Shown here piece by piece: positions 17,138 to 26,056 of a DNA stretch of 50,182 bases; positions within the stretch are counted from its first letter, which is position 1; every line of letters begins with the position of its first letter. A model generated the notes under the pieces. The model was not told the origin of the DNA. It made no database searches and worked only from the letters and a program-made list of their open reading frames with translations. The position numbers and the translations under genes are program-made. Source of the DNA: Clostridium grantii DSM 8605 (lineage in GTDB: Bacteria; Bacillota; Clostridia; Clostridiales; Clostridiaceae); contig NZ_FQXM01000027.1 of NCBI RefSeq assembly GCF_900129965.1, positions 1 to 50,182 on the forward strand, written 5' to 3'.

Positions 17138-17312
17138 TATATTCTACCACCTAAAATAAATATAGTTAATGCAGGTTAAAATTAAATCAAATATATACTT
17201 ATACATTATAGCATTATTATCCAATAAAGTACAATAATAACTTATTAAATGTTGAATCATATTTTTCTTTTTATATTCATATCTATAAATGAATACAAAA
17301 GGAGGAAGGAAT

Positions 17313-18695
17313 ATGGGAGTTAAAAGTAATATTGAAAAAAGCATTAAACAAACATTTCTAAAGAAAGCTGTGGATATTATTCATAAAAAACCAGAGGAAA
17401 ATGTGGATAAATTATTTGAATTAATTAAAAAGGTTACTAAAGACAAAACACAATTGGATAATATAGATACAGCATATAATTACTATAAAACAGATGAAGC
17501 TACAAATAAATTAGTTCAGAATATATTGAAAAATACTGATAAAAAGTGTTTAGAAAAATTTTTTATAAATTTTTTAACTAATGCAAATTGGTTTGGGGCT
17601 ATTGAGCGTGCTAAATATTTAGAAAATGAGGATACAAAAATTCCTTTTACTATATTGCTAAGTCCTACTATGGAATGTAATTTGAGATGCAATGGATGTT
17701 ATGCAGAGAATATGCTTAATCATTCTAAAATTAATATTGAAGAAGTTGATAGAATAGTAAAAGAAGCTAGAGAACTAGGCATATACTATATAATTATTTT
17801 GGGTGGAGAACCATTTTTTTATAAAGAGTTATTAGGTATTTATGAAAAATATAATGATGTAATGTTTTCGCCATTTACAAATGGAACTTTAATAGATGAA
17901 ATAACAGCTGATAGATTACAAAAGTGTGGAAATGTATTTCCTATGTTATCTGTGGAAGGCAGCGAAAAAGATACTGATGAGCGAAGAGGAAAAGGTGTTT
18001 ATAAAAAAGTTATGAGAGCAATGGATATATTGAATGAGAAGGGGATTTTATTTGGGGTTTCTACTGCGGTTACTAGTACAAATATTAATTCTGTTTTATC
18101 GGATGAGTTTGTTGAAAAACTTATTAACAAAGGGTCTAAAATGAATTGGTATTTCCTTTTTATGCCTGTAGGCGGGGAAACTTCAGATTTTAGTATGATG
18201 TTAACAGCAGAGCAAAGAGCTTATTTGGGAAAAAGAACCAAAGAAATCAGGGAAACTAAACCTTATTTCACAATTGATTTCTTTAATGATGCCCCTTATG
18301 TAGGGGGATGTATTGCAGGAAAGTATTATTGTCATATAAATGTAAATGAAGATGTAGAACCTTGTGTTTTTGCACATTTTTCTAATAAAAATATTAAAGG
18401 AGTTCCTTTAATAGAAGCATTTAGAGATCCTTTCTTTAAAGAAATTAGGCATAGACAACCATATGATAAAAATATGTTAAGACCCTGTATGATGATTGAT
18501 AATCCACAGGTAGTTAAAGAAATTTGTGAAAAAGTGGGAGCAAAGCCTACAAATAAAGGCGGAGTTAAGATGCTTAAGGATAAAGATTTTAATAAAAAAT
18601 TAGATAATATAGCTAATGAGTGGAAACCTTATGCAGATAGAGAATGGAAAAAAGTATTTAATGAAAAAGGAAATGATAAATTGTCTAAAGGGTAA
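17313..18695 (+). CDS. Radical SAM protein with cysteine-rich C-terminus
   Basis: A 460-residue radical S-adenosylmethionine enzyme. The cluster motif CxxxCxxC is Cys122, Cys126 and Cys129 in MECNLRCNGCYAEN. A GGEPFFY block (SAM binding) follows. The C-terminal third has more cysteines (GGCIAGKYYCHINVNEDVEPC and RPCMM), resembling a SPASM or twitch domain that holds an auxiliary FeS cluster. The first 110 residues form a helical, Lys-rich extension. ATG 17313 has GGAGGAAGG just upstream. No peptide substrate, transporter or partner gene is adjacent, so the reaction is unknown. It is divergent from the orphan kinase, with a 175-base gap. Confidence 0.8.
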   Translation: MGVKSNIEKSIKQTFLKKAVDIIHKKPEENVDKLFELIKKVTKDKTQLDNIDTAYNYYKTDEATNKLVQNILKNTDKKCLEKFFINFLTNANWFGAIERAKYLENEDTKIPFTILLSPTMECNLRCNGCYAENMLNHSKINIEEVDRIVKEARELGIYYIIILGGEPFFYKELLGIYEKYNDVMFSPFTNGTLIDEITADRLQKCGNVFPMLSVEGSEKDTDERRGKGVYKKVMRAMDILNEKGILFGVSTAVTSTNINSVLSDEFVEKLINKGSKMNWYFLFMPVGGETSDFSMMLTAEQRAYLGKRTKEIRETKPYFTIDFFNDAPYVGGCIAGKYYCHINVNEDVEPCVFAHFSNKNIKGVPLIEAFRDPFFKEIRHRQPYDKNMLRPCMMIDNPQVVKEICEKVGAKPTNKGGVKMLKDKDFNKKLDNIANEWKPYADREWKKVFNEKGNDKLSKG

Positions 18696-18756
18696 GAGAA
18701 TCCACATAGCCTTTTTTGAGAGTAAATATAATAATGTAGAATATCCACCGTTTTAA

Positions 18757-18785
18757 TGGTACCGGCTTATGCCGGTACTTTTTAG
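18757..18785 (+). terminator. Terminator after the radical SAM gene
   Basis: GTACCGGC (18759-18766), loop TTAT, GCCGGTAC (18771-18778), then TTTTTAGTTTTT. Unusually GC-rich stem for this sequence. Confidence 0.85.
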
Positions 18786-18993
18786 TTTTTGCAAGGATTA
18801 CTTTTAAATAGTAGAATTAATTTTACAATGTTCGGTTATATATAGATGTGAAAATATTTACTGTGAGATTTTGTGATTTAATTAACTTAGAAGTATTGTT
18901 ATATAATAGTAGGCTAATGTCAACAGGCGATAGTATTAAATATGCAAAGTGAAATGCTGAAAATTATAATGGTATAGGGTATAATAAAACAAA
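18786..18993. other. Intergenic region, nothing firmly recognised
   Basis: AT-rich sequence between the terminator and the small reading frame. It includes GTAGGCTAATGTCAACAGGC near 18909-18928, but no convincing promoter, riboswitch or gene was identified. Confidence 0.4.
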
Positions 18994-19146
18994 GTGACTA
19001 AGTGGAGACATGCTAAATTGCAAAATTTATTTGAAATTGATTTTGAAGAGATAATTAATTATTCTAGGGCAAAAGATATGGGAGAATGCTTTGAGACAGA
19101 AACATTTTTGAGTCTATATGTATCAGGTGTGAGAATAGGAAATTAA
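18994..19146 (+). CDS. Possible 50-residue protein, unrecognised
   Basis: A GTG-initiated frame of 50 codons ending in TAA at 19144-19146. The translation looks protein-like: it starts MTKWRHAKLQNLFEIDF and ends FLSLYVSGVRIGN, with mixed hydrophobic and charged residues rather than the Lys/Asn/Ile/stop-rich pattern of random AT-rich DNA. No ribosome binding site is visible before the GTG. It lies 48 bases before the sigma-54 activator gene. It may be a real small protein or a remnant of a longer gene. No family was recognised. Confidence 0.35.
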   Translation: MTKWRHAKLQNLFEIDFEEIINYSRAKDMGECFETETFLSLYVSGVRIGN

Positions 19147-19194
19147 TTTAAAAAGGTTGATTAAATAAAATGGTAGGTGAGGATTAAGATTATT

Positions 19195-21126
19195 ATGAGT
19201 GAGAATACATTCTTTAAAACATATGATATTAGTAATGTTGAAGTAAAAGAATCCCATATTAGATCGAAAAGATATGGAGTAAATAAAAAAAGCAATAACA
19301 TTTCAACAATAATCAGTGAGAAAAAATTAGAAAGAATTTTAGAAAGTAATAAAGAACTATTAAAAATATGTAAACCCTTTATAGAAGATCTATATAATTA
19401 TGTAAAAGGTACTGGATTTTTTATAGAACTCTTTGATAAAAATGGAATTATTTTAAGTATTATTGGAGATCAAGATATAATAGATAAATCTACTGAAATG
19501 AATATGATTATAGGAACGGATATGAGTGAAAAAAAAGTAGGCACCAATGCCATATCTTTGGCATTAGAAATAGATAAACCAGTACAATTACTTGGAACTG
19601 CACATTATTTAGAAATATTTCATCAATTTACTTGTTCTTGCGGAGTTATTCATAATGAGAAAGATGAAATTATTGCTTGTATCAATCTTACAGGTTGGTC
19701 TTACAGAGTGCATAAACATACTCTTGCATTAGTAGTGGCAGCTGTAAGATCAATAGAAAATGATATAAAAGTTAATAAACAGCAAAAAGAAATAATAGAA
19801 GCTTATAAATATACAAATACTATTATTAACTCCTTGGATATGGGTGTCATAACAGTTGATTTCAATGGGGGTATTAAGCATATAAATTATGAAGCCTGTA
19901 AAATGATAGAAATATATATAGAAGATGCAATAGGAAGGGATATTTTTCAGTTATTTGAGCAGGGAGATATATTAAAAGATTCTTTATTTAAACAAAAGAC
20001 CATTTCTGATACAGAAATATGTACAAACTCAAAAGGGAAGATTAAAAAATTTCTAGCAACTACCTATCAGATATATGATGATGAAAATAATATTTCAGGT
20101 AATGTAATTCTATTAAAGGATATAAAGAAAGTTCTTAAATTTGTAAAGCAGTATGTGGGCATGGATGCTAAATATAATTTTAATATGATAATTGGTAATA
20201 GTACTCAAATGATTAAGGTAAAGGAATATGCTAAAAAGGTGTCTAGTAGTCCATCTACTATCTTGATTCAAGGGGAAAGTGGTACAGGAAAAGAGTTATT
20301 AGCACAAGCTATTCATAATGAAAGCAATAGAAAACATAGAAGCTTTGTTGCTCTGAACTGTGGTGCAATTCCAAATAGTTTAATTGAAAGTGAACTTTTT
20401 GGATTTGTTGAGGGAGCATTTACTGGAGCACAAAAAGGTGGATATTCAGGAAAATTAGCTTTAGCTGATAAAGGAACCTTATTTTTAGATGAAATTGGAG
20501 AAATGCCAATCCATATGCAAGTTCATCTATTAAGATTTCTGCAGGAAGGTAAAATAACTAGAATTGGAGATAAAAAAAATATAGACTTGGATGTAAAAAT
20601 AATTGCTGCTACAAACAAAAATCTAAAAGAGGAAGTTGAAAAAGGAAGATTTAGAGAGGATTTATATTATAGATTAAATGTTATACCTATTTACATTGCT
20701 CCATTAAGAGAAAGAAACGGTGATATAGAGTTATTAATAGAGTATTTTCTGAAATCTAAAGCAATAAAATTAGGGAAAGATATGCCAGAACTAAGTAACG
20801 AAATGTATTCAAAGCTTATTTCTTATACGTGGCCTGGTAATATAAGAGAGTTAGAAAATTGTATAGAAAACATAGTTAATTTTGATGGACAAATGTCATT
20901 TGACCTTGAATTAAATAATAATAGAGAAAATATTAAAAAGATTAATAATCAGACAGGTGATTTTCAGTTTGATAAAAATATGACACTGGGTGAATGGGAA
21001 GAGAAAGCTATAATAAATACTTTAATTAATTGCCATTATAACTATACAAAAGCTGCTAAAATTTTAGGAATAACTAGAGCAACTTTATATTCTAAGGTAA
21101 AAAAATATAATATAAATATAGTTTAA
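19195..21126 (+). CDS. Sigma-54-dependent transcriptional activator, AcoR-like
   Basis: A 643-residue enhancer-binding protein. Residues about 40-190 form a GAF-like sensor region of the AcoR kind (GTDMSEKKVGTNAISLAL, then HQFTCSCGVIH). A PAS segment follows (about 205-310). The sigma-54 AAA+ domain shows Walker A GESGTGKELL, the sigma-54 contact loop GAFTGAQ and Walker B TLFLDEIGEMP. The C-terminus is a Fis-type helix-turn-helix (NYTKAAKILGITRATLYSKV). ATG 19195 is chosen, 12 bases after GGTGAGG; an in-frame GTG at 19177 has no ribosome binding site. It most likely drives the alcohol dehydrogenase gene just downstream, which has a matching -24/-12 promoter and two palindromes. Confidence 0.88.
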   Translation: MSENTFFKTYDISNVEVKESHIRSKRYGVNKKSNNISTIISEKKLERILESNKELLKICKPFIEDLYNYVKGTGFFIELFDKNGIILSIIGDQDIIDKSTEMNMIIGTDMSEKKVGTNAISLALEIDKPVQLLGTAHYLEIFHQFTCSCGVIHNEKDEIIACINLTGWSYRVHKHTLALVVAAVRSIENDIKVNKQQKEIIEAYKYTNTIINSLDMGVITVDFNGGIKHINYEACKMIEIYIEDAIGRDIFQLFEQGDILKDSLFKQKTISDTEICTNSKGKIKKFLATTYQIYDDENNISGNVILLKDIKKVLKFVKQYVGMDAKYNFNMIIGNSTQMIKVKEYAKKVSSSPSTILIQGESGTGKELLAQAIHNESNRKHRSFVALNCGAIPNSLIESELFGFVEGAFTGAQKGGYSGKLALADKGTLFLDEIGEMPIHMQVHLLRFLQEGKITRIGDKKNIDLDVKIIAATNKNLKEEVEKGRFREDLYYRLNVIPIYIAPLRERNGDIELLIEYFLKSKAIKLGKDMPELSNEMYSKLISYTWPGNIRELENCIENIVNFDGQMSFDLELNNNRENIKKINNQTGDFQFDKNMTLGEWEEKAIINTLINCHYNYTKAAKILGITRATLYSKVKKYNINIV

Positions 21127-21190
21127 TTATTATACAGTGTTTAAAAATTAAACACTGTATAATAATTAACTGTTTAAAAATTAAACAGTT
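21125..21190. promoter_or_regulatory. Twin palindromes, probable activator binding sites
   Basis: Two perfect palindromes share the core TGTTTAAAAATTAAACA. The first has 20-bp arms (21125-21144 and 21148-21167), the second 10-bp arms (21168-21177 and 21181-21190). Their centres are 33 bases apart, about three helical turns, and lie about 104 and 71 bases before the GG of the sigma-54 promoter: the usual place for an enhancer. The second is followed by GGATTTTTTTT, so it may double as the terminator of the activator gene. Confidence 0.6.
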
Positions 21191-21248
21191 GGATTTTTTT
21201 TGTTAGATATTTACCTGGTAAAACAGCCTTAATGCATATATCCACTAT

Positions 21249-21264
21249 TGGCATGATTATTGCT
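21249..21264 (+). promoter_or_regulatory. Sigma-54 (-24/-12) promoter of the alcohol dehydrogenase gene
   Basis: TGGCATGATTATTGCT fits the consensus TGGCAC-N5-TTGCW. The invariant GG (21250-21251) and GC (21262-21263) are separated by exactly 10 bases. Confidence 0.85.
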
Positions 21265-21317
21265 GAACATATATATAGATAGTTAAAAAATAAACAATTT
21301 AAAATTAGGAGGATGTT

Positions 21318-22472
21318 ATGCTAGAATCAAGAAGAATGTATTTGCCCGCATTAGCTTTATTAGGACCAGGATGTGTAAAAGAAATTGGTGCTGAAATAAA
21401 AAAAATGGGTTTAAAAAAGGCGCTTGTAGTTACTGATAAGGTATTATTAGAGATAGGTGTAGTTGATAAAGCTTTAGAAAGTTTAGTTCAAAATGAAATT
21501 GATTACACTGTTTATTCAAATGTAAAACCAAATCCAACAATTGCAAATGTAAATGAAGGCTTTGAATTACTAAAAGCTAACTCTTGTGATTTTTTACTTT
21601 CAATTGGGGGAGGGTCGCCTCAAGATTGTGCAAAAGCTATATCAATTTTAGCAACTAATCCAGGTGATATAAAAGAGTATGAAGGCGTTAATAAAACAGC
21701 TAATAAGGGGTTGCCAATAATTGCTGTAAATACAACTGCTGGAACAGCTAGTGAAGCTACAATTAATTATGTCATAACTGATGAACAAAGAAAAGTAAAA
21801 ATGGTTATAGTAGATAGTAATAGTTTGGCAACTATAGCAGTAAATGATCCAGAGCTTATGATTAAAATGCCTAAGGCTTTAACTGCTGCAACAGGTATGG
21901 ATGCACTAACACATGCTATTGAAGGATATACTACTAAAGGTGCTTCAATTTTAACAGATACTTTAAATTTGGAAGCTATTAAAATAATTTCATCTAGCTT
22001 AAGAGAAGCAGTAAATAATGGTGAAAATTTAGAAGCTAGAAGCAAGATGGCATATGGACAGTACATGACAGGGATGGCTTTTAGTAACTGTGGATTAGGA
22101 ATTGTTCATTCAATGGCTCATCAACTAGGGGGCACTTATGATTTGCCTCATGGAGTATGTAATGCAATATTACTTCCTTATATAGTAGAATATAATGCTG
22201 CTACAATTGGTGATAAATTAAAAAACATAGCAATTGCAATGGGTGAAAATGTAGAAGGATTATCAATTGAAGAAGCTAATAAAATAGCTATAAGTGCAAT
22301 TAAAAAATTATCTGAAGATGTAGGAATACCATCAGGATTAGCTGAATTAGGAGTAAATGAAGAAAAATTAAGTCATATGGCTGATTTAGCAATGATTGAT
22401 GCTTGTACGCCAGGAAATCCTAAAAACCCTACAAAAGAAGATATGGTTAGTATTTATAAGAAAGCTTTATAA
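21318..22472 (+). CDS. Iron-containing alcohol dehydrogenase
   Basis: A 384-residue NAD(P)-dependent group III alcohol dehydrogenase, typical length. The nucleotide loop GGGSPQDCAKA lies near residue 95-105. Iron ligands are in GMDALTHAIEGY, GIVHSMAHQLGG and DLPHGVCNA. The family includes ethanol, butanol and 1,3-propanediol dehydrogenases; the substrate cannot be set from sequence. AGGAGG precedes the ATG. It is transcribed alone from a sigma-54 promoter under the adjacent AcoR-like activator, which suggests induction by an alcohol, diol or aldehyde-related signal. Confidence 0.88.
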   Translation: MLESRRMYLPALALLGPGCVKEIGAEIKKMGLKKALVVTDKVLLEIGVVDKALESLVQNEIDYTVYSNVKPNPTIANVNEGFELLKANSCDFLLSIGGGSPQDCAKAISILATNPGDIKEYEGVNKTANKGLPIIAVNTTAGTASEATINYVITDEQRKVKMVIVDSNSLATIAVNDPELMIKMPKALTAATGMDALTHAIEGYTTKGASILTDTLNLEAIKIISSSLREAVNNGENLEARSKMAYGQYMTGMAFSNCGLGIVHSMAHQLGGTYDLPHGVCNAILLPYIVEYNAATIGDKLKNIAIAMGENVEGLSIEEANKIAISAIKKLSEDVGIPSGLAELGVNEEKLSHMADLAMIDACTPGNPKNPTKEDMVSIYKKAL

Positions 22473-22508
22473 AATCCAAGTCAATTTCAAATACAATAAT
22501 TGAAAAAT

Positions 22509-22555
22509 AAAAGCTACAAGTATAGTTGAAAAACTTTTTTGTAGTTTTTGTTTTT
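22509..22555 (+). terminator. Terminator after the alcohol dehydrogenase gene
   Basis: AAAAGCTACAA (22509-22519) pairs with TTGTAGTTTTT (22539-22549), one G-T wobble, followed by further T residues. The rest of the 315-base gap to galE holds a TATAAT at 22745-22750 without a good -35 box. Confidence 0.6.
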
Positions 22556-22787
22556 GAAAATGTACTATAATTATAAATTCTTAAAAAATATTTTTGATAA
22601 TTAAAGCAAGATAGATATTGATTTTATTTATATAATTTGATACTATATAAATAGAAAAGGTTTTCTATGGGTAAAGCTTATGTGAATTTAATTTGTATTT
22701 GTACAAAATCCACATGATTTCGAGAGTTTTGGGCATGTATAAGTTATAATCGAATTAGCTTATCTATATAAATGAGGAGGGTTAATA

Positions 22788-23774
22788 ATGGCAATATTAG
22801 TTTGTGGTGGTGCAGGTTATATTGGAAGTCACATGGTGGCTGAATTATTAGAGAATAAGGAAGAAGTTGTTATTCTAGATAATCTTCAAAAAGGACATGA
22901 GGATGCAATATTAGGTGGTAAACTTTATGTTGGAGATTTAAGGGATGAAAAAATTTTAGATAAAGTTTTCACAGAAAATAATATAGAAGCAGTAATTGAT
23001 TTTGCTGCAGATTCATTAGTAGGTGAAAGTGTAGAGAATCCTATAAAATATTTCGAGAATAACGTAGGGTCTACTTTGAGTTTGTTAAAAGCCATGAATA
23101 AACATGGAGTTAAAAAAATTGTATTTTCTTCAACAGCAGCTACTTATGGTGAACCGGAAAATATTCCGATTTTAGAAGGGGATAGAACTTTTCCAACAAA
23201 TCCATATGGAGAATCAAAGCTAACAGTTGAAAAAGTACTTAAATGGTGTGATGCTGCCTACGATATAAAGTATGCAGTACTAAGATATTTTAATGCAGCT
23301 GGTGCTCATGTAAGCGGAAAAATAGGAGAAGATCATAGACCAGAATCACATTTGATACCTATAATTCTTCAAGTAGCTCTTGGTAAAAGAGAAAAAATCA
23401 TGATTTACGGAGATGATTATAATACTGAAGATGGTTCATGCGTAAGAGATTATATACATGTTACAGATTTAGCATCTGCACATTTATTAGCATTAAAGAA
23501 ACTTATTTCAGGAAGTGAAAGCAAGACTTATAATCTTGGGAATGGAACAGGTTTCTCTGTTAAAGAAGTTATTGAAGTAACAAAAAAAGTGACAGGCAGA
23601 GAAATTAAAGCTGAAATTTCAGGTAGAAGAGCAGGAGATCCAGCTACATTAATAGCATCTTCCGATAAAGCAAAAGAAGAACTTGGATGGGAGCCTAGAT
23701 ATAATTCTTTAGAAACTATTATTGAAACAGCATGGGCTTGGCATATGAATCATCCAGAAGGATACAAAAAATAA
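22788..23774 (+). CDS. galE: UDP-glucose 4-epimerase
   Basis: A 328-residue short-chain dehydrogenase-type epimerase interconverting UDP-glucose and UDP-galactose. The NAD loop GGAGYIGSH is at residues 7-15, the catalytic serine region is FSSTAATYGEP, and the YxxxK pair is in NPYGESKLTVEK. GAGGAGGG precedes the ATG. It is followed at 20 bases by a LacI-family regulator and then galactokinase, forming a gal operon. No galT is present. Confidence 0.92.
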   Translation: MAILVCGGAGYIGSHMVAELLENKEEVVILDNLQKGHEDAILGGKLYVGDLRDEKILDKVFTENNIEAVIDFAADSLVGESVENPIKYFENNVGSTLSLLKAMNKHGVKKIVFSSTAATYGEPENIPILEGDRTFPTNPYGESKLTVEKVLKWCDAAYDIKYAVLRYFNAAGAHVSGKIGEDHRPESHLIPIILQVALGKREKIMIYGDDYNTEDGSCVRDYIHVTDLASAHLLALKKLISGSESKTYNLGNGTGFSVKEVIEVTKKVTGREIKAEISGRRAGDPATLIASSDKAKEELGWEPRYNSLETIIETAWAWHMNHPEGYKK

Positions 23775-23794
23775 CAAGTGAGTAGGTTGAAAAA

Positions 23795-24808
23795 ATGGCG
23801 GTTACCATTAATGATGTAGCAAAAAAAGCAGGAGTTTCTATAACCACAGTTTCAAGAGTTTTAAATAATAATTATCCTGTTAAAAAGGAAACTAGAATTA
23901 TAGTGGAAAAAGTTATAGAAGAGTTGAATTACAAACCAAATGCAATGGCTAGAAGTCTTATAACCAAAAAAACTTCTATGATAGGAGTGGTAGTTCCGGG
24001 GATAACAAATTTATTCTTTCCAACTATTGTAGAAGCATTTGAAAATGAAGTTAGAAATTCTGGTTATTCAATTTCTTTGTGCAATACTTTTGGAGATCCA
24101 GAAGAAGAAAAAATGTTAATGGAAAATTTGATTTCCAGGCAAATAGATGGAATGCTGATTATTGACCCTACTTATGAAAATTTAAAAAATAAAACATTAG
24201 ATTCAATAAGCCAGGAAGTTCCTACTATAATTATCAATGGTTCTGGTGAAGGCGCAGAAAGTAATTTTATATCCTATGATGAAAGAGTCGGTACTAAAGA
24301 AGCTTTAGAATATTTATTAAAGTTAAATCATAAAAATATTGTTTTTATTAGGGGTGCTAGAAGTTATTCTTATGATATAAAGCAAAAGGTTTATGATAAA
24401 ATTATTGAAGACAATAATATAGAATATAGTAATATACTATCTGTAAGTGATGGAAATAGTATAAAAGTAGTGGAAATTGTTGAAGAAGAGGTTACTAAAA
24501 TTTTTGAAAATGAAATAAAACCTACAGCTTTCTTTGCTTGTAACGAATTAATGGCCTTAGGAGCAATTAATGCTTGTAATAATTTGGGGTTGAAAATACC
24601 AGATGATATTTCAATAATAAGTTGTGATAATACGATTTTATCTAAAATAACCAGTCCTAAACTTACTACAATTGATTTGAAAATAAAGGATATAGGACAA
24701 AAGGCAGCAACAAATTTAATTCATATTATAGAAACGCAGTTTAAAGGAAAAAGAAAAATTAATTTAGACACTGAGCTTATTATTAGAGATAGTTGCAAAG
24801 AAATATAA
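23795..24808 (+). CDS. galR: LacI/GalR-family regulator of the gal genes
   Basis: A 337-residue LacI-family repressor. The N-terminal helix-turn-helix and hinge read TINDVAKKAGVSITTVSRVLNNN, then KPNAMARSL. Residues about 60-330 form the periplasmic-binding-type effector domain (IGVVVPGITNLFFPTIVEAF; later DDISIISCDN). The position between galE and galK suggests it controls this operon in response to galactose. A possible operator is the partly palindromic stretch ATAAGTTATAATCGAATTAG at 22740-22759, which overlaps the -10 of galE; this is tentative. Confidence 0.82.
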   Translation: MAVTINDVAKKAGVSITTVSRVLNNNYPVKKETRIIVEKVIEELNYKPNAMARSLITKKTSMIGVVVPGITNLFFPTIVEAFENEVRNSGYSISLCNTFGDPEEEKMLMENLISRQIDGMLIIDPTYENLKNKTLDSISQEVPTIIINGSGEGAESNFISYDERVGTKEALEYLLKLNHKNIVFIRGARSYSYDIKQKVYDKIIEDNNIEYSNILSVSDGNSIKVVEIVEEEVTKIFENEIKPTAFFACNELMALGAINACNNLGLKIPDDISIISCDNTILSKITSPKLTTIDLKIKDIGQKAATNLIHIIETQFKGKRKINLDTELIIRDSCKEI

Positions 24809-24838
24809 AAATTATTTAGAAAAGTGGAGGTAATTAAA

Positions 24839-25999
24839 GTGGAATTAAAGAACTTAATAGATGAGTTTATTGAAATTTATGGAGAGGGGGAATATAGAAA
24901 ATTTTTCTCTCCAGGAAGAGTTAATTTAATTGGAGAGCATATTGATTACAATGGAGGATACGTTTTCCCATGTGCTTTAGAATATGGCACATATGCAATT
25001 GTTAGAGAAAGACAAGATAATATTTTGAATTTGGCCTCAACTAATTTTGATTTAAAAGTAACATCAAATATTGATAACATAGAGTATTTAGAGGAGGATG
25101 ACTGGGGAAATTACGCAAAAGGTATTGTTAAAATAATGAAGGATAAAGGCTACAATGTTGGTGGACTAGATATTTTAGTTAGTGGTAATATCCCAAATGG
25201 AGCAGGATTATCTTCATCAGCATCTTTAGAATTATTAGTTGCTGTTATTGTAAATGAAATATTCAATAACGGAGAAATAGATAGAGTTGAGTTGGTTAAA
25301 ATTGGTCAAAATTGTGAAAATAATTTTGTGGGCGTCAATTGTGGGATAATGGACCAATTTGCAATTGGAATGGGTAAAGAGAAAAAAGGAATTCTTTTAG
25401 ATTGTAACACATTACAATATAAATATGCAGATGTTAACTTAAAAGAATATACTCTTGTAATAATGAATTCAAATAAAAGAAGAGCTTTAAATGAATCAAA
25501 ATACAATGAAAGAAGAGCGGAATGTGAAGAAGCTTTAAGTATTTTGAAGAAATATAAAAACATAGAAAACCTTTGCGATTTGTCAACTGAAGATTTTGTG
25601 GAATTACAACATTTTATTGAAAATGAAACAGTTAGAAAAAGAGCAAAACATGCTGTTTTCGAAAACGATAGAGTAAAGGAATCCTTTGAGTACTTAAATA
25701 AAGGCAAAGTTGAAGCTTTTGGTGAATTATTAACTCAATCCCATAATTCTTTGAGAGATTTATATGAGGTTACAGGAAAAGAACTTGATACAATAGTTGC
25801 AGAATCTTTGAAAGTAGAAGGATGTATTGGTTCAAGAATGACTGGAGCAGGATTTGGTGGTTGTGCAATTGCTTTAGTTTTAACTTCAAAAGTAGAAGAA
25901 TTTACTGATATAGTTAAGAAAAATTACACTGAATTAATTGGTTATGCACCAGATTTCTATTTTAGTGGAATTGGTGATGGAACACATGAGATGATATAA
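24839..25999 (+). CDS. galK: Galactokinase
   Basis: A 386-residue GHMP kinase phosphorylating galactose at C1. The galactokinase signature FSPGRVNLIGEHIDYNGGYV is near residues 23-42, the GHMP ATP loop NIPNGAGLSSSASLEL follows, and the C-terminal motif SRMTGAGFGGCAIAL is present. GTG 24839 is preferred because GTGGAGG lies at 24824-24830; a start at 24824 would overlap that site. Last gene of galE-galR-galK, ended by a strong terminator. Galactose 1-phosphate would need a galT encoded elsewhere. Confidence 0.92.
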   Translation: MELKNLIDEFIEIYGEGEYRKFFSPGRVNLIGEHIDYNGGYVFPCALEYGTYAIVRERQDNILNLASTNFDLKVTSNIDNIEYLEEDDWGNYAKGIVKIMKDKGYNVGGLDILVSGNIPNGAGLSSSASLELLVAVIVNEIFNNGEIDRVELVKIGQNCENNFVGVNCGIMDQFAIGMGKEKKGILLDCNTLQYKYADVNLKEYTLVIMNSNKRRALNESKYNERRAECEEALSILKKYKNIENLCDLSTEDFVELQHFIENETVRKRAKHAVFENDRVKESFEYLNKGKVEAFGELLTQSHNSLRDLYEVTGKELDTIVAESLKVEGCIGSRMTGAGFGGCAIALVLTSKVEEFTDIVKKNYTELIGYAPDFYFSGIGDGTHEMI

Positions 26000-26004
26000 A
26001 AAAA

Positions 26005-26033
26005 GCTTCCGAGGAATCGGAAGCCTTTTTTTT
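26005..26033. terminator. Bidirectional terminator (galK / coat glycosyltransferase)
   Basis: GCTTCCGA (26005-26012), loop GGAA, TCGGAAGC (26017-26024), with A-run before and T8 run after. Confidence 0.88.
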
Positions 26034-26056
26034 ACTATCAGTTGTTATAAGGTTTT

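Noticed and set aside
25306..25707. 133-codon reverse frame inside galK
   Set aside because: Entirely antisense to galK, hydrophobic shadow composition, no ribosome binding site.
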